A stretch of 64,000 nucleotides of DNA, taken from Nepenthes gracilis. Taxonomy: Eukaryota; Streptophyta; Magnoliopsida; Caryophyllales; Nepenthaceae. The stretch is from NCBI GenBank assembly GCA_033239525.1, contig BSYO01000026.1, positions 1,922,001-1,986,000 on the forward strand. Reading direction: 5' to 3'. The position numbers were made by a program, and so were the translations under genes. This document shows, one piece after another, positions 46,674-59,340 of the stretch. Under the pieces are notes generated by a model. That model saw nothing but the letters and a program-made list of their open reading frames with translations. It searched no databases and was not told the origin of the DNA. Within the stretch, counting starts at the first letter, position 1. Each line of letters begins with the position of its first letter.

Positions 46674-47831
46674 ATGAAACAATGGCGGCGTGCCTCCGGT
46701 GTGTTGAAGGACACGAACAGCCTCTGGACCGCCGCCTTATTGAGGCGGTCCAAGTATATCCATCCGGATCTCGAGACTGCCGTCATTAAAGCGACCAGTC
46801 ACGATGAGCGGGTGGTCGACCATAAGAGCACGCAGCTAGTCTTCGCTTGGATCCGTACATCTGTTGTCCACCTTCTTCCCTTCATGCGGACGTTATCTCG
46901 CCGAATGAAGCGAACGTGCAGCTCGATCGTCGCGATGAAAGGTCTGATTCTGCTCCATGGTGTTCTCTGCACGAAGATCCCAGCAGTGCGAAAGATTGGT
47001 CGCCTTCCGTTCGATCTCTCCGATTTCAGCGACGGTTACTCCGATCCGTCCAAACGATGGAGTTTCAACGCTTTCGTCCGTGCTTACTTCGCTTTCCTTG
47101 ATCAGAAATCCGTTCTCTTATCGAGAGATTTTCATGACGAGACAGTGAAATTGAAGGAAGATTTCGACGATCATAGGAAAATCAAATTGGAGGAGGAACC
47201 GATTGCCCAAAAGCTCGCAGAATTGCAGATTTTGCAGACGATGCTCGATAGGCTGCTCGATGTCCGGCCACGAGGAAGAGGAATGAATGAGGTAGTGGTT
47301 CTCGAAGTCATGGATTGCGTTATCATCGAGGTTTTCGATGTTTACAGCAAGATCTGCGACGGCATCGCCGACGTCCTGATAAGAATTTATGGAGCTGCGG
47401 GTACGGTTGAGGCGGCCATTGCTCTTGAGGTTTTGCAGAGGGCAACGAGGCAGGGAGACGAGCTCGCTAATTACTTCGAGATTTGCAGAGAGATAGGCCT
47501 CCTTAATGCGTCTCAATGTCCAAAACTTGAACGAATACCTAGAGATGATATTCGGGAGCTCCAGCGGATTATTAATGGCGTCTCAGCGGGGAAAAGCACC
47601 CATTGTAGTGATGCTGTGGAAGAAGATAAAGCTATATTTGTGGTGGGTGAACAAAGAATCGTTGAAGGAGAGGAAGCACATAAACCATTGCCCTCTCTGA
47701 CGACGACTACTACTCATAAATGGGAAGTGTTCGACGACGATTTGAAGGTTGGTGATTTAATTGACCTTTCTGATGAAGCAGAAAATACTACCATTTTATC
47801 TTTGTCTTATCATCATCAATTACAAATTTAA
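46674..47831 (+). CDS. ANTH-domain clathrin assembly protein (At1g25240-like)
   Basis: Encodes 385 residues without introns. The family (AP180/CALM-type ANTH adaptors) binds phosphoinositide-rich membrane and recruits clathrin during endocytosis. The start MKQWRRASGVLKDTNSLW fits the family's usual beginning, so the ATG at 46674 is preferred. Residues 1 to about 270 form the ANTH helical domain, including the KATSH lipid-binding neighbourhood at 39-43 and RWSFNAFVRAYFAFLDQKS near 126-144. The C-terminal tail is short, with LIDLSD at 362-367, which fits a type I clathrin box. Its length resembles the short plant subgroup represented by Arabidopsis At1g25240 rather than long AP180 forms. The coding region is GC-richer than its flanks. 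No NPF or DPF motif is seen. Confidence 0.9.
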   Translation: MKQWRRASGVLKDTNSLWTAALLRRSKYIHPDLETAVIKATSHDERVVDHKSTQLVFAWIRTSVVHLLPFMRTLSRRMKRTCSSIVAMKGLILLHGVLCTKIPAVRKIGRLPFDLSDFSDGYSDPSKRWSFNAFVRAYFAFLDQKSVLLSRDFHDETVKLKEDFDDHRKIKLEEEPIAQKLAELQILQTMLDRLLDVRPRGRGMNEVVVLEVMDCVIIEVFDVYSKICDGIADVLIRIYGAAGTVEAAIALEVLQRATRQGDELANYFEICREIGLLNASQCPKLERIPRDDIRELQRIINGVSAGKSTHCSDAVEEDKAIFVVGEQRIVEGEEAHKPLPSLTTTTTHKWEVFDDDLKVGDLIDLSDEAENTTILSLSYHHQLQI

Positions 47832-48511
47832 TGGGAATGAGACCATTGCTGTAAGCAGATGACATTACAAATTTTTGGATATTGCCATTTTTTTTCATAG
47901 TTGAGATCATCAATATCGGAAAATAATTTCCATATACCCTTGATCATCTGGAAAATGGCACATAAATTCTCTTCCTTAGTACTTATATCATGGATTAGGA
48001 TTAGACATTTGAACAGGGTGTTTCTCTTTCGAGAATATAATGTCATGGTGGCTATTCTCCCATTCTATTGGGTAGGCAATTTATTTGCAATTTCTATGGA
48101 TTGAATTCATTTATAATACGTTAATCAGACACAATTTATGATTTTTTATTTAATTTATATTAAATTTATTCGGTAGATTAATTGGTTATTCTTGATAACT
48201 TTTCATTCTCTCCTCTGTCTTGCCCCTTTTATCTATCAATTGCTATTCTCAGCTTACAAGAGAACTCCCTTCTTAGAGGAGACGGTGGTGAGAAGGAAAG
48301 GAGAGTGGAGTGAAAATATCTTTTTGTAGAAGCGATTCCTCTTGAGTAATGTGAGAAGAGAAGGAGAAAATCAAAGTGGGCATATTTTGTTTTCTCTTCC
48401 ACTATTTTAAACTCAATGTATTGGGATTATGAAAATCAAGATTTCTTCTTGTAGCTGCTCCATTCAAATGAAATTATAAAGTTAAAGAAGGGCAATTCTT
48501 GCAGTTTCATT
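47832..48511. other. 3' flank of the ANTH gene
   Basis: Probably 3' UTR up to about 48120, then a spacer with a purine-rich segment (48270-48370). The last 100 bp look like a UTR leading into a possible exon at 48512. Confidence 0.4.
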
Positions 48512-48660
48512 ATGGCTTTCCGTTCATTAACATCGTATTCAATTCTTCCTTGCCCTGTCCCTCACCCAAGGTTCACTCACACCTCTAACCTTGTTAATGC
48601 CTTCACTTTTGTCCCTTCAGTGCAAACTCTCCCGAATAGCAAAGTCAGGAAGAGCACACA
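48512..48660 (+). CDS. Possible orphan first exon with a plastid-type transit peptide
   Basis: ATG at 48512 opens about 49 codons (MAFRSLTSYSILPCPVPHPR, continuing with many Ser, Thr, Pro and Val and almost no acidic residues). It ends at AGCACACA followed by GTAAAA, a fair splice donor. The composition is that of a chloroplast transit peptide. No following exon was recognised in the AT-rich DNA to 49.9 kb, so this may be a truncated gene, or its exons may be too divergent to see. Family unknown. Confidence 0.35.
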
Positions 48661-50981
48661 GTAAAAAATGAAGTGAAAATCCCTTAAAATGTAAGCATTT
48701 TTGCAATCTCTTCGTTTCCTTTAATTTCAAACTTGATAAGACCTTATACACTAAAACTGCTAATTTTATTGAAATGCAAGAAATATATATATTAAAAATT
48801 TTAATGCCATAATGTCTTTCAAATCCTCCTACCCATTATCATACCACAATAATTATTGTTAAGAAGAATGTCAATATTTTAAAAATTTTGTCTAAAAGGT
48901 AATAAGTTATTCATATAACACATCTTATACAATGGTCAAGGTTCTAAATTGAGTATCATAAGATAGTTTATCTTTAAATTATCATTCATTTATGACACAT
49001 ACTCCAGTTGCAAAATCATTATCTTACTAGAAAAATTAGTGTTTCAACGGTCACATTAGCATCACTTGATTGGCTGATGCTACGTTAGATGGAGAAAGAT
49101 GATGGTGCATCTTCGCCTAACAGATTTTATACGCAGGAAGTTCTTTTGCTTAGCACAAGCCAAGCCATTGTTGGCCTGTCTTTCATGAGCATACTAGATG
49201 TAACTTCGGAGTGGACCTTCAATTTTCTATTTGCAGGTCCCTAAATTTCTTCGGTAAATAATACCTAATAAGACTTCTTTTATTTACGATACCTAATATT
49301 TGTGAGGAACAGGCATCGATTAAACCGTGAATCAAGAAGAAAATCAGTAATAATAATCATACGCACAATGGAAAAAGGGAAGAGCAATACATATAAATTT
49401 TACGTAAAAATATTTTTCTAAATAATAGGAAAAAACTACGGGACACTTAATTTATAAAAATTTTATTATATAAAATTTGATTACAGAAACCTTCAAAGAA
49501 TAAATAATAAAGTACAAAAATAAAAGGGCAACTCCTTGTATTACGGGTCTAGTCTCTAGGTTGCACGATTACACATCCATAAGACTTACTAATCTAACCG
49601 TGTGATAGTTAAGTCTTCCCTTGGCTCAATACACTCTTCCTCCTACCACCTTTGTGTGCTTCTTAAGGGACTAAGTTACACAAGTAATGAATTTGGAATT
49701 TATGAAAATAAAGTTCAATCATTCTATCAATACTCAATTAAGAAAAAGAACCCAATTAATGGGTAAATTCCTCAATCAGTCTCTCCCTTAACTAAGGGAA
49801 AAATCTACAATATCTATATTAAAAAGAGAAAATATTTGCACAGCATGGCAGTAGTGCAGTTATTGGTCATGAGACATTTATTCAAGGACTCCCTGTTAGT
49901 ATTTTCAATCGACACCTTTGATCAGGGCAAAGAACTGCTCTCACGCACTATATTGGAACTACACTGGTAACTCCATGTTGGGATTTGAAATAAGCCTACC
50001 GTCGATCTGTTACCAGCTTGATCAATCGGGACGTGATATCATCTGCAGAGCCACCAATCACAAGGAAGAGCACTTGGGTCACTCAAGCACCTCTGAAATT
50101 GCAGGATTACATTCGGGTCTGAAGTCGGGTAGCACAATGGATGGGCTATTCTGTTTTTCCACGTTCTGTTGCTGTTTTCCTTTATTCTGTTTTTCCTTAT
50201 GCTGTTGTTGCTCACGTTAGTCGTTGCTCACTTTACCTTATATTGATTGGAAGTAGAGAAAAGGACAGATATAATATTTCACTATCTCTCTCTGCTCCTT
50301 CCCTCTCCCTTCTCCTGCTCTAATTTCCTCTTTCACTCTATCTCTCTTCCCTCTCAATCTTATTTTTCCCCCTCTGTCAGTTCTCCTCTTCTCGTAAAGT
50401 TTAGATTTGTTGTGTAAAATTCTGCAGCAGCCTGAAGATCGTATCACGATCGAACAGAACAAAACCCAAATTTCTCATTAAAAGTCAACCATCAATCTCC
50501 CATAGTGAGTATAAGGAACAATAACACACAACTAATTATATAAATTGTATAAAAATATCTAACGAAAAGAATCATTTTTAACCAAAAAAATTATGAGATA
50601 ACTTTCAAATAAATTTATTATGAAATATATGATTACAAATAATTTCATTCAAGAATCCTACATAACAACTCTATGAATAATGTTTAAATACTAACTCCCC
50701 ATACACTTACTGTCATGACTCTAATACGAATAGATAATAATAATGATATCATATGTCAGCATATTATTAACATTAAAAAATGGTTAAAAATGATCACAAA
50801 AACCGATTTTTCAAAGTTCGATAGGTAATAGGTTTTGTTTTTGGAATTTGAGAAAGATCTCATACCCAACAACTTGGCAATTGGATCCAATCACCAACAA
50901 TCGAGTTTGCCTTATTTAGGACCTATTTTATTGAGCAATTGGAAGGATTTTTGACTGTTAGATTCCTTCTAATATTATAGG
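48661..50981. other. Unassigned spacer
   Basis: A GC-richer, CT-rich segment at 49900-50460 contains short open frames, low-complexity CT runs and no recognisable protein. It resembles LTR or leader sequence of an unidentified element. The rest is AT-rich. Confidence 0.35.
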
Positions 50982-51616
50982 TGTTAGATTTAAAGTCATA
51001 TTCTTGTGACTTTCATATTTCATAGACAGATCATTAGGAGGATGTAAATTGGCCGTTTAAGCACCTAGCACGGCACGATTTCCAATTGCATACCACGAGA
51101 AGGCCATGAGTTGACAGTTTAATCAGTTACGTAAATTATAAAAGGCTCTGCTCTGTTTTGAAGACATAAGAATAGATTATTTCAGGACAACGATGCTACA
51201 AGAAAGAAAGAGAAAAGATTAAAGATAGAAAATAAAAATTTTTGCAACAGATTGAGGTCAAATTTGAAATTTATTTTTTACCAAGTTTAGATATATTATT
51301 CTAATATTAATTCTAAGATATACTGAAAATTAATTACTCTTTTATTATTATTATTATGTTTTTTCTCAGCTTCTTGCTTAGTATGTTAATGATTACATTT
51401 CAATCGGTTATTCACACAGGCTATTATGAATAAATTTATCCTATATTATTTCTAAAATGATAATAATTTTTTATATTAAATATTATTGTATAACTCATAT
51501 AATTTGTTGTATGTTATTCTTCCTTGTGCTCACACGGTGAATTCGTGATTAATAATTGACAAAAAATTCAGGCTTATTTTGTTGCACTAGTATTACAGAT
51601 ATTTCAAATCTCAACA
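50982..51616 (+). mobile_element. Family A solo LTR, copy 3
   Basis: Starts TGTTAGATTTAAAGTC and ends CAAATCTCAACA. The start aligns with copy 1 (TGTTAGATTTTGGTC...CTTGTGA). The end module (GTGCTCAC...TTCAGG...TTTTGTTGC) aligns with copies 1 and 2. It has a TATAAAAGGC box at about 51138. Flanks ATAGG and AAAAG are only a weak match. 635 bp, with internal losses. Confidence 0.65.
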
Positions 51617-54600
51617 AAAAGACAATTGATTTTGTCAATAAAAAAGTTCATTGGGTTTTTTTTATAAAAAAAATACTATTTTTTAAGTAAATAATTTGTT
51701 TTGAAATGAAAAATATCAATATAAAATACAAGTTCTCAAAAATATCAGAGCCAAACCTCCAACATCAACATGCCCAAAAACTGCACAAAGGTATACCACT
51801 CACAGTAATATAAATAGAAGATTTGTAAATAAACTTTCTACTTATAGAAAAACAAAATATATTATCTATTAAAATAATAATGCATAATTATTTTTCAAGA
51901 GTCCACAATATGAGTTTTATCTTAATTTTTTTGTAGTTTGAATAGTTGCATAAATATCCTCTTATTTTATTTTCTTAAATTTTTTTCCATTTTCCTTCAT
52001 TTTTATTTTATTTTATTTTTTATAAATATATAACACACACATATATAAATGTCGATATAATAGATTCAATTTTATGCTGAATTTCTTTTAGTACATAAAT
52101 ATAGTTTAGTATACTTGTTTGATTAAAGTCTTAGAAAGGCAACTAATTATTTCGAGACGACACTTTTAGTATTTAGCAAGTAGACTTATACCATATTGAA
52201 TGCCGATGTGTAGCATTTTTTGACGTGAATAAGCATGAATAATTGCTCAAATACCGTCTTCTTTAGAATCTCTTTTGCTTTGCACTCGGGTCGAATAGTT
52301 TGCCTATATTCAAACCTCAGGGTGTAAACATCGCATGGACCGAAACACTCGTCCCATGAACCATGGCTCAAACCATGAGCACCATCCTTGATGGAGGTGT
52401 CATGAGTTGAATTGGTGACAATTTTATTCTAATAATAACAGTTTGACAATAGTAACAAAGACGGTATAATGATGGTGACAATATTGCAAGAGGACGAGGC
52501 GGTTACAATGGTGATGTGACTGTGGTAGGGTGGCAGCGGCATCGGTAGCATAGTAGGATAGTGGGGTGAGTGGTGTCATATGAAGACGTGCAAATAACAT
52601 ATTAAAATATATTTTTTGATGAAAATTAAAATGGTATATCACATTAACTACTTATTTACCTATTTTATTGTTCCACATAAGGGGTTGTACCTTACTAAAG
52701 AGATATAGCGGTTGCGTCATACTGCATGGAATGTTAGATATAAATCTAACAGTACAAATATTATTTCAAAAAATAAATATAATTTTTTTTTAAAAAAAGA
52801 GAAATTCACAGCCGTTAGATTATATATATGGTTATAGAGTGAGATGAATAAATTACATCCCGAACAATATCCAAGAAAAATATAATTTTGCCTATTTTTA
52901 TTTATATCATGTTTATTTACTTTTATTTTTTTAAAACACGGGCCTTTCAAAAAAGATGTCTAATTAATATAATTGTGTCTTAAAAAAAATATTTAATGTG
53001 TGTTATAATAATATTTTTCTTTAGTTCATATCAACCCTTAAAAATACAAATGGGTTCCTATGAATCGTCTCAATATACGATAAAATCTTATTTAATTGTG
53101 TTTTACAATAATAAAATTAAATCTAAAACTATAATAATATAAGAATTGTCTATCACAAAAAAAAAAAAAATTATTTTCTAAAGGGAAAAAATCATTTAAA
53201 ATATTTAGTATAGTATTATCTATTCAATAAAAATTCATAAAAAACCTATTTATAATCAAATAAGACAATCAAAAAATACATATATTATGACAATTACGGT
53301 CCTTTTTAATTTTAAGGTTTTTTAAAAAAAAATAATTGTACGACATAAAAATAAATGATGCGATTTTTACCTGATCTATGTGCATTAATCACTAGCATTT
53401 ATTTTATATGAGGCAACATTAGTTATTATGACAAAAAAGTTCAATATACAGATGGATTGTAATTATTTTTTTTGGACTGATAACCTAACATGAGAGATGA
53501 ATACAAGGATATGATAAAACAGGAAGCAGTACCTTACTGATAAAGTACAGCGTTCGAACCTTATAATATTGACCATTGGATATAAATTTAATAGCCTAAT
53601 TACAATGTCAAAAAAGCTAAATATAGAACAGATTTTCTTAATTCAAACCAGTTAAATTTATATTTAACAATCTTAAAATGATACAGAAAAAAAAAAAAAA
53701 CTATACTTTAAATGTGAGGTGCCGCCCTTGAATTCGGATGTGACGCGACAAAATCCTAAGCATGTTCATTTGTCGAATATCTAATGGAGATTGTGTGGCA
53801 TTGCACCGATGCCATGTTGATGTTTTCGTCGACTAGTGAGGAGGCTTTTCCATTTGGTAATTTGGAAAAGACTCATCGTTGGTGGTAGGCCATGAAATGC
53901 TAGAGAATATTAGGGGGTTTTTTTTTTAATTATTTTATATTACTTTTTATTTTTTTAATACAGATATTGGACCTATTATCCTGTGTGGTTTAGAATATTA
54001 GAAAAATAAATAATATTTATGAATAATAAGCCCTTTAAATATAAAAAATATTGAGATAGACCATTAAGTCACATTAAAAAATAAAATAATATTTAGAATA
54101 TAAGTTAATGAATAGATATTTAAAGTGATTTAAATATTTAAAATATAGGTCAGATAAATCAACCTCGAAAGAATATATGTTACTTCTGATTAAAATTTTT
54201 AAATGAGATGTTAAATTTAATATAAATTGCTTCAACTTATGAAAATATATTACTCAAAATAAAACAATATATATATATATATATAGTCTAAAAATACACC
54301 AAAAATAAAGAGCCAAAAATTCATAAATATTTGTCTTAAAATTCAGAAATTCATAAATATAGTTGTAAAAATACACCAAAAATAAAAATATTTGTCTAAA
54401 AATATTTATTAAAACAAAATAAGGATATATAAAGAGCCAAAAATAGTATTTTTGGGTTCCCTATTTTCTTTTCCAATTCATAAATATAAGAATATTTTAG
54501 AGGGTACAAAAATTCATGGACTAAAATTAGATTCAACCAACTTTTAATTAAAATTTAATATTATTTATTTGATTTTACAAAAATAAAAGTATATATATAT

Positions 54601-57600
54601 ATAAGTAATAATATTTTTTTATTTTATTCCAATAATTTTGGAAATATAAGAAATAAATAAATATATTAATTAAAATAAAATATATCCTTATCGATCATTT
54701 AACATTTAATACTAACAGCTATAACATTATAATCAAAATTTATTTTTCATTTAACATCAATAATGACAATAAGTAAATAACAATAATAATAACAATAAAT
54801 TTTAATAATTTAACTTATTTAATTAATATTTAATATATTTTCCATCAAAATGGCTTTGGCTTGGGGTGGGGATAATGGGGTGGTTGGCTGCCCCTAGTTA
54901 AGTTGCTTTCCCATCTAAATAGTATTTTCGATAAATATATTTTAAATTATTTAAAAAATATTTTTAATATTTTATCTATTAATTTATATCAATAGAGTTA
55001 ACAAATTAAATATATATGTTTATTATGTGTATTAAATTTAATTAGTTATTAAATAAATATTAATTATATATTTGTTTGGTAATTTATTAAAATAACTTAG
55101 TAACTTAATATTTTTAATATAATATATAACTTTTTAAATATATATTTTTTATGAATATTTATATCAAAATTTAAATATATAATTATAGGAATAAATACCA
55201 TATATTAAATATAATTTGAGGTGTAATATTTGGGATTTAATCTTAGATAATAAACTAACTGTGATATTTTATTTATTTATTTATTTTTATGTATATAGAT
55301 TATTATTAATATTTTTAAAAATATTAAATTAAAATATTATTTTAATATTTTCAAGATAATTTTAACTATTAAAAAATTTTGATATTTAAGATGATGTGAG
55401 GTTAGGCCAGAAACAGTGAAAGTAGTACGGAGGCCCACTAAATCTGTCTGGCGCATCTCATTGGGCCCACTTCCAGTCCACATTGTCGGGCCAGATCCTC
55501 CACTCATGGTTTGGTCCCACATAAGAAATTTATTTATTTATTTTTATTTCCAATGAATTTAAAATTAGAGATAAATAATTATCTTTAAAATTTTGAAATT
55601 ACGAATAAAAATCATGTTAAAAAAGCTTAAAATAATATTAATGTTTTATATTATAAGGATAAATATTAACAATTTAGAGAATAATAGAATTCAATATTTG
55701 ACATAGATCTAATTAAAATATGGATAATTAATTTAAAATTTTATAAGATTTGATCAATATATAAAAGTATTATGAATAGATACAATTATAAAATTATGTC
55801 AAAGTTATTTTTAAGCAAGATACGGTCACAAATGAAAGTATTCAGTTCGACCCAACTAATCCTGAGTTATAATTTTTTTAGCATATGTTTTATTTTAAGT
55901 AAATATCAAATATTAAAATATTATTTTGATAAATTATATTTTTGTATAATTAATAACTTTCTTATGTAATGATTTATCATTAATTACTTACCTAGTACTT
56001 TATCTTATCTATTATAATTTTTAAAATATTATACATTTCTAAATATTTTTATATAAATATAAATTTTTAGATAAATATATTAAAATAAAATAATATCTAT
56101 TGGCTAAATTAAATCAACTGGTTTAACTTATAGGTTGGCATTGTTCAGAGCTTTGGTTTGGATAATCAGGTCTTATTTAACCTGATTCGAGTTATCGACC
56201 ATAAATTTTTATCTAAATTTGGCTTGAATTTAATTTTAATCAGGTATAATTTGATATAATATTTTATTTATTTATATATTTAGAAATTTTTGCTCAGATA
56301 TTTTTCTAAAATTTAAGAAATCCCTCGTTAGAAGATGTCTAAAAGTACCTAACAATTCTAACTATTTTACTTGGTTATTTTAATAAAACATGATTAATTA
56401 TTTTTAATCAAAAAATTATCTATTTTCATAATTTAGCATTAGTTAATCATCTCTACCAACATATAGATAAATTATTTGAGATGTTAAAGAACTTGAATTA
56501 GACATTCTATTAGTTAAAATTTAAAAATCTTAATGTTAGAGCTTAACTCAAGAAGTTAATATCGGGCCTGGGACACGCGAAAACTTTACAAACAAGTTGA
56601 GAACTAATTTCTCCTACGAATAAAAAAACGAACCCGTTGGTTAAAAATGCGAGTAGATGAAATGATTATACATACAACCACGATAATTACAACAATAATT
56701 TACAAAAGCTAAAACACACTAAATTCTTCATATGAACTTCTTAAGTCGAATGATAAAATTACGGGATCAAAGGTTCATGTAATTTTACTGTAATCAATGA
56801 ATTTGAATAAATTGACTATAAATACATTCTATTGGTTTTATTACAGTGTTAGTAAATCAATATTAATACAATACGATATGTAAAAACCAGATAGTACAAT
56901 CAATAAAAAGTTTAAAATAACAAATGGAATAAAATACCCAAAGATAGCAAAAGATCAAAACAAAGATCGAAGCCTGAAGGGAAGCAAATATCTTTTCTTT
57001 CTCTCATTTTTTCTTTCAAGTTGACAGCTAAAAGGATTGTAAAAGTCATATAGTAAATAATCTAAAAATATACAAGATTTTATACCTAAAACTAACATTC
57101 AAACGCCAACTTTGATATTTGAATGTTGGAGGTAAAAATTAAAATTAGCGTACGCGCGTTTGTCAGGCTCGCATTATACACACAAAAACAGTATAAACCA
57201 CACACATGTGCCCCTTTGATGTACACGTGCGACACTCATTTTGTTAATTTACACTTTTGCATCTACTAATCGCGTACAAACAGTACCCATTCTACTTGTA
57301 GAAATGTATTTCATTTAAACATATCATGTGCAAACCTACAGTAAATCTCGTTAATCAAACGAACATCACACAACCTTTCCTAACAGCTTTAGACACAAAA
57401 AAAAAATCATATATATATATATTAAATGTAAAATTTATGAGAAAGTGACTCTATAATTAATAATTCGAGTATAGGCATAATTTTAGAGTAAAATGTATTA
57501 ATTTGTCAAAGTAGGCATAGTAATAAGTATACACATTTTAGTTAGTTGTCATTAGCTTTAATATGTCTAATTAATTCTTAACAATCATTTTTAATTATTG

Positions 57601-58371
57601 TCAATGTATTAAATTTTTATGTTAAATCTATGATATGCAAACAATACATTTTATTAAGTTATGATAATATTAGCTAATAAATTAAATATTATAAAAATAA
57701 TTGTATTTTTCAGCTATCATATCATATCATATTGCATCAACAAAATATCTTAGTCAAATTGTTTATTCTTGGTGTTCTCCCACTAGATATGCTTTGTGTA
57801 TTGATTATTGTGATTTAAATTCCTATAATAATATATTATCATTTTAGACTTTAGGTGTCAATCTATATTCTTATAATTCTATTATTTATTTTTGAAATAA
57901 TAAATTATTATTATAAAAATATCTAAATCTTATTATTAGATGTATCACGTCTTTTTTTAAAAAAATATAAAATTTTAGATATTAATTTTTACAATTATAT
58001 CTCTTATCTCTGAGGTTGTCATTTATCCAAAAAAAAATTATGTTATTCAGTATTATATAAAAATATAAAGAATAACAATATATATAGAATTTTCAAGCAA
58101 TTTAATAAAAAAAAATACAAAGAAGAATATAAACATGATGGATTTACAAAACAAAATCCAATCCCTTATTATACATTTAAACATTTTCTTCACATTTGAT
58201 AGTTACTTATATTCATTTGTTTCTAAAATTATATATATATATATATATATTAATCTAAACTTTTATGTTTATATGTTTAAAAAAAATTATGTTCAAAGGG
58301 TCCGAACTAAAACGTTCAAAAAAACCCTTTCCATCAAAAGAAAAATCACTATCAAGGAGGGGGCGGGGAAC
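51617..58371. other. Long AT-rich spacer
   Basis: No supported gene. Short GC-richer patches occur at 52290-52580, 53715-53900, 54850-54900 and 55390-55520 (the last with TGGGCC/GGCCCA motifs). None carries a convincing reading frame. (TA)n runs occur near 54270 and 54592. Region 56500-57300 has LTR-like CGTACGCGCG promoter-type sequence without definable ends. Confidence 0.4.
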
Positions 58372-58887
58372 TCGTCCTCCAAATCCCTAATTTTTCTCCC
58401 CATCTCACTCAAACATTCTAATTTAGCTCTCGAGCAGGACGTCGTATCTCAAAGGTTCAACGTAAATATCATAAAATAGGCCCAAGTTTTGGGTTATACC
58501 ACAAATGAATTAGAAGACGATTACCTCCCTATTTGCTGCTAAAAATAAACTCTGAAATGTATTTAATTGACTTAAACATCGAAATATAAATAGAAAAAGT
58601 AGTCTTATATATTAACAATTTTATTTTAGTCGTCCTCCAAATCCCTAATTTTTCTCCCCATCTCACTTAAACATTCTAATTTAGCTCTCGAGCAGGGCGT
58701 CGTATCTCAAAGGTTCAACAAAGACATCATAAAACAGGCCCAGGTTTTGGGTTATACCACAGATGAATCAGAAAACGACTGCCTCCCTATTTGCTGCTAA
58801 AAACATATTCTGAAATGTATTTAATTGATTTAAACGTCGAAATATGAATAAAAAAATAGTCTTGTACATTAACAATTTTATTTTAAT
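58372..58887 (+). repeat. 258-bp tandem duplication
   Basis: Two adjacent units, 58372-58629 and 58630-58887, are roughly 90 percent identical by eye. Both start TCGTCCTCCAAATCCC and contain CTCTCGAGCAGG and GGTTTTGGGTTATACCAC (or close variants). A TCGTC follows the second unit, consistent with duplication through a short repeat. No coding function seen. Confidence 0.9.
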
Positions 58888-59049
58888 CGTCAGACTGTAA
58901 AATTTAAATTATACAACGAAGCGAGCTCATCGCGAAATCATTTGAATTGAATCTAGATCCGTAAAATGGGGTCATAAATTTTATAATGATATCTAAAATT
59001 AACAATATTACATAGTACAAATAAAAGTACCATTATTACAACTGTTTAA

Positions 59050-59340
59050 TAAATCAAAAAAAAAATTCAAACAAAAATTCAGAGCCCTCAGGGTCAGCAG
59101 TGAGCTGGGCAGCTGATATTTCTTCAGCTGCCACATTGAAATAAATGGCAGCATTTAATTTCACGAAGCATTAATGTTTTTATTTTTGGGTGTAATAAAT
59201 AATCAATAATAATGACAAATAATACAGAAATGCAGAGCCGAGAGTACTGCTTGGGAACAGGGCTGCGTGGCTGATGAGGACCGGTGAGCCAGGAAACGTG
59301 CGCCGTCGCGGTGGAGCTGGCAGAGATTGACCAGACCAAT
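59050..59340 (-). other. GC-richer island, possible exon remnants
   Basis: Minus-strand reading from 59339 gives a short Ser/Thr/Pro-rich peptide start (MVWSISASSTATAHV), then an AT-rich gap. A second patch (about 59070-59160) reads VAAEEISAAQLTADPEGSEF. Both are isolated in AT-rich DNA. They may be remains of a gene or chance. Confidence 0.2.

Noticed and set aside
47118..47516. Minus-strand open frame of 132 codons inside the ANTH gene
   Set aside because: Antisense of well-supported ANTH coding sequence.
53540..53560. GCGTTCGAACC motif resembling a tRNA T-arm
   Set aside because: No acceptor, D-arm or anticodon arm can be drawn around it. Similar single motifs near 4990 and 30470 fail in the same way.
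58135..58479. Open frame of 114 codons
   Set aside because: Its first half is AT-rich low complexity and its second half reads through the first 258-bp repeat unit. The second unit keeps no equivalent frame.
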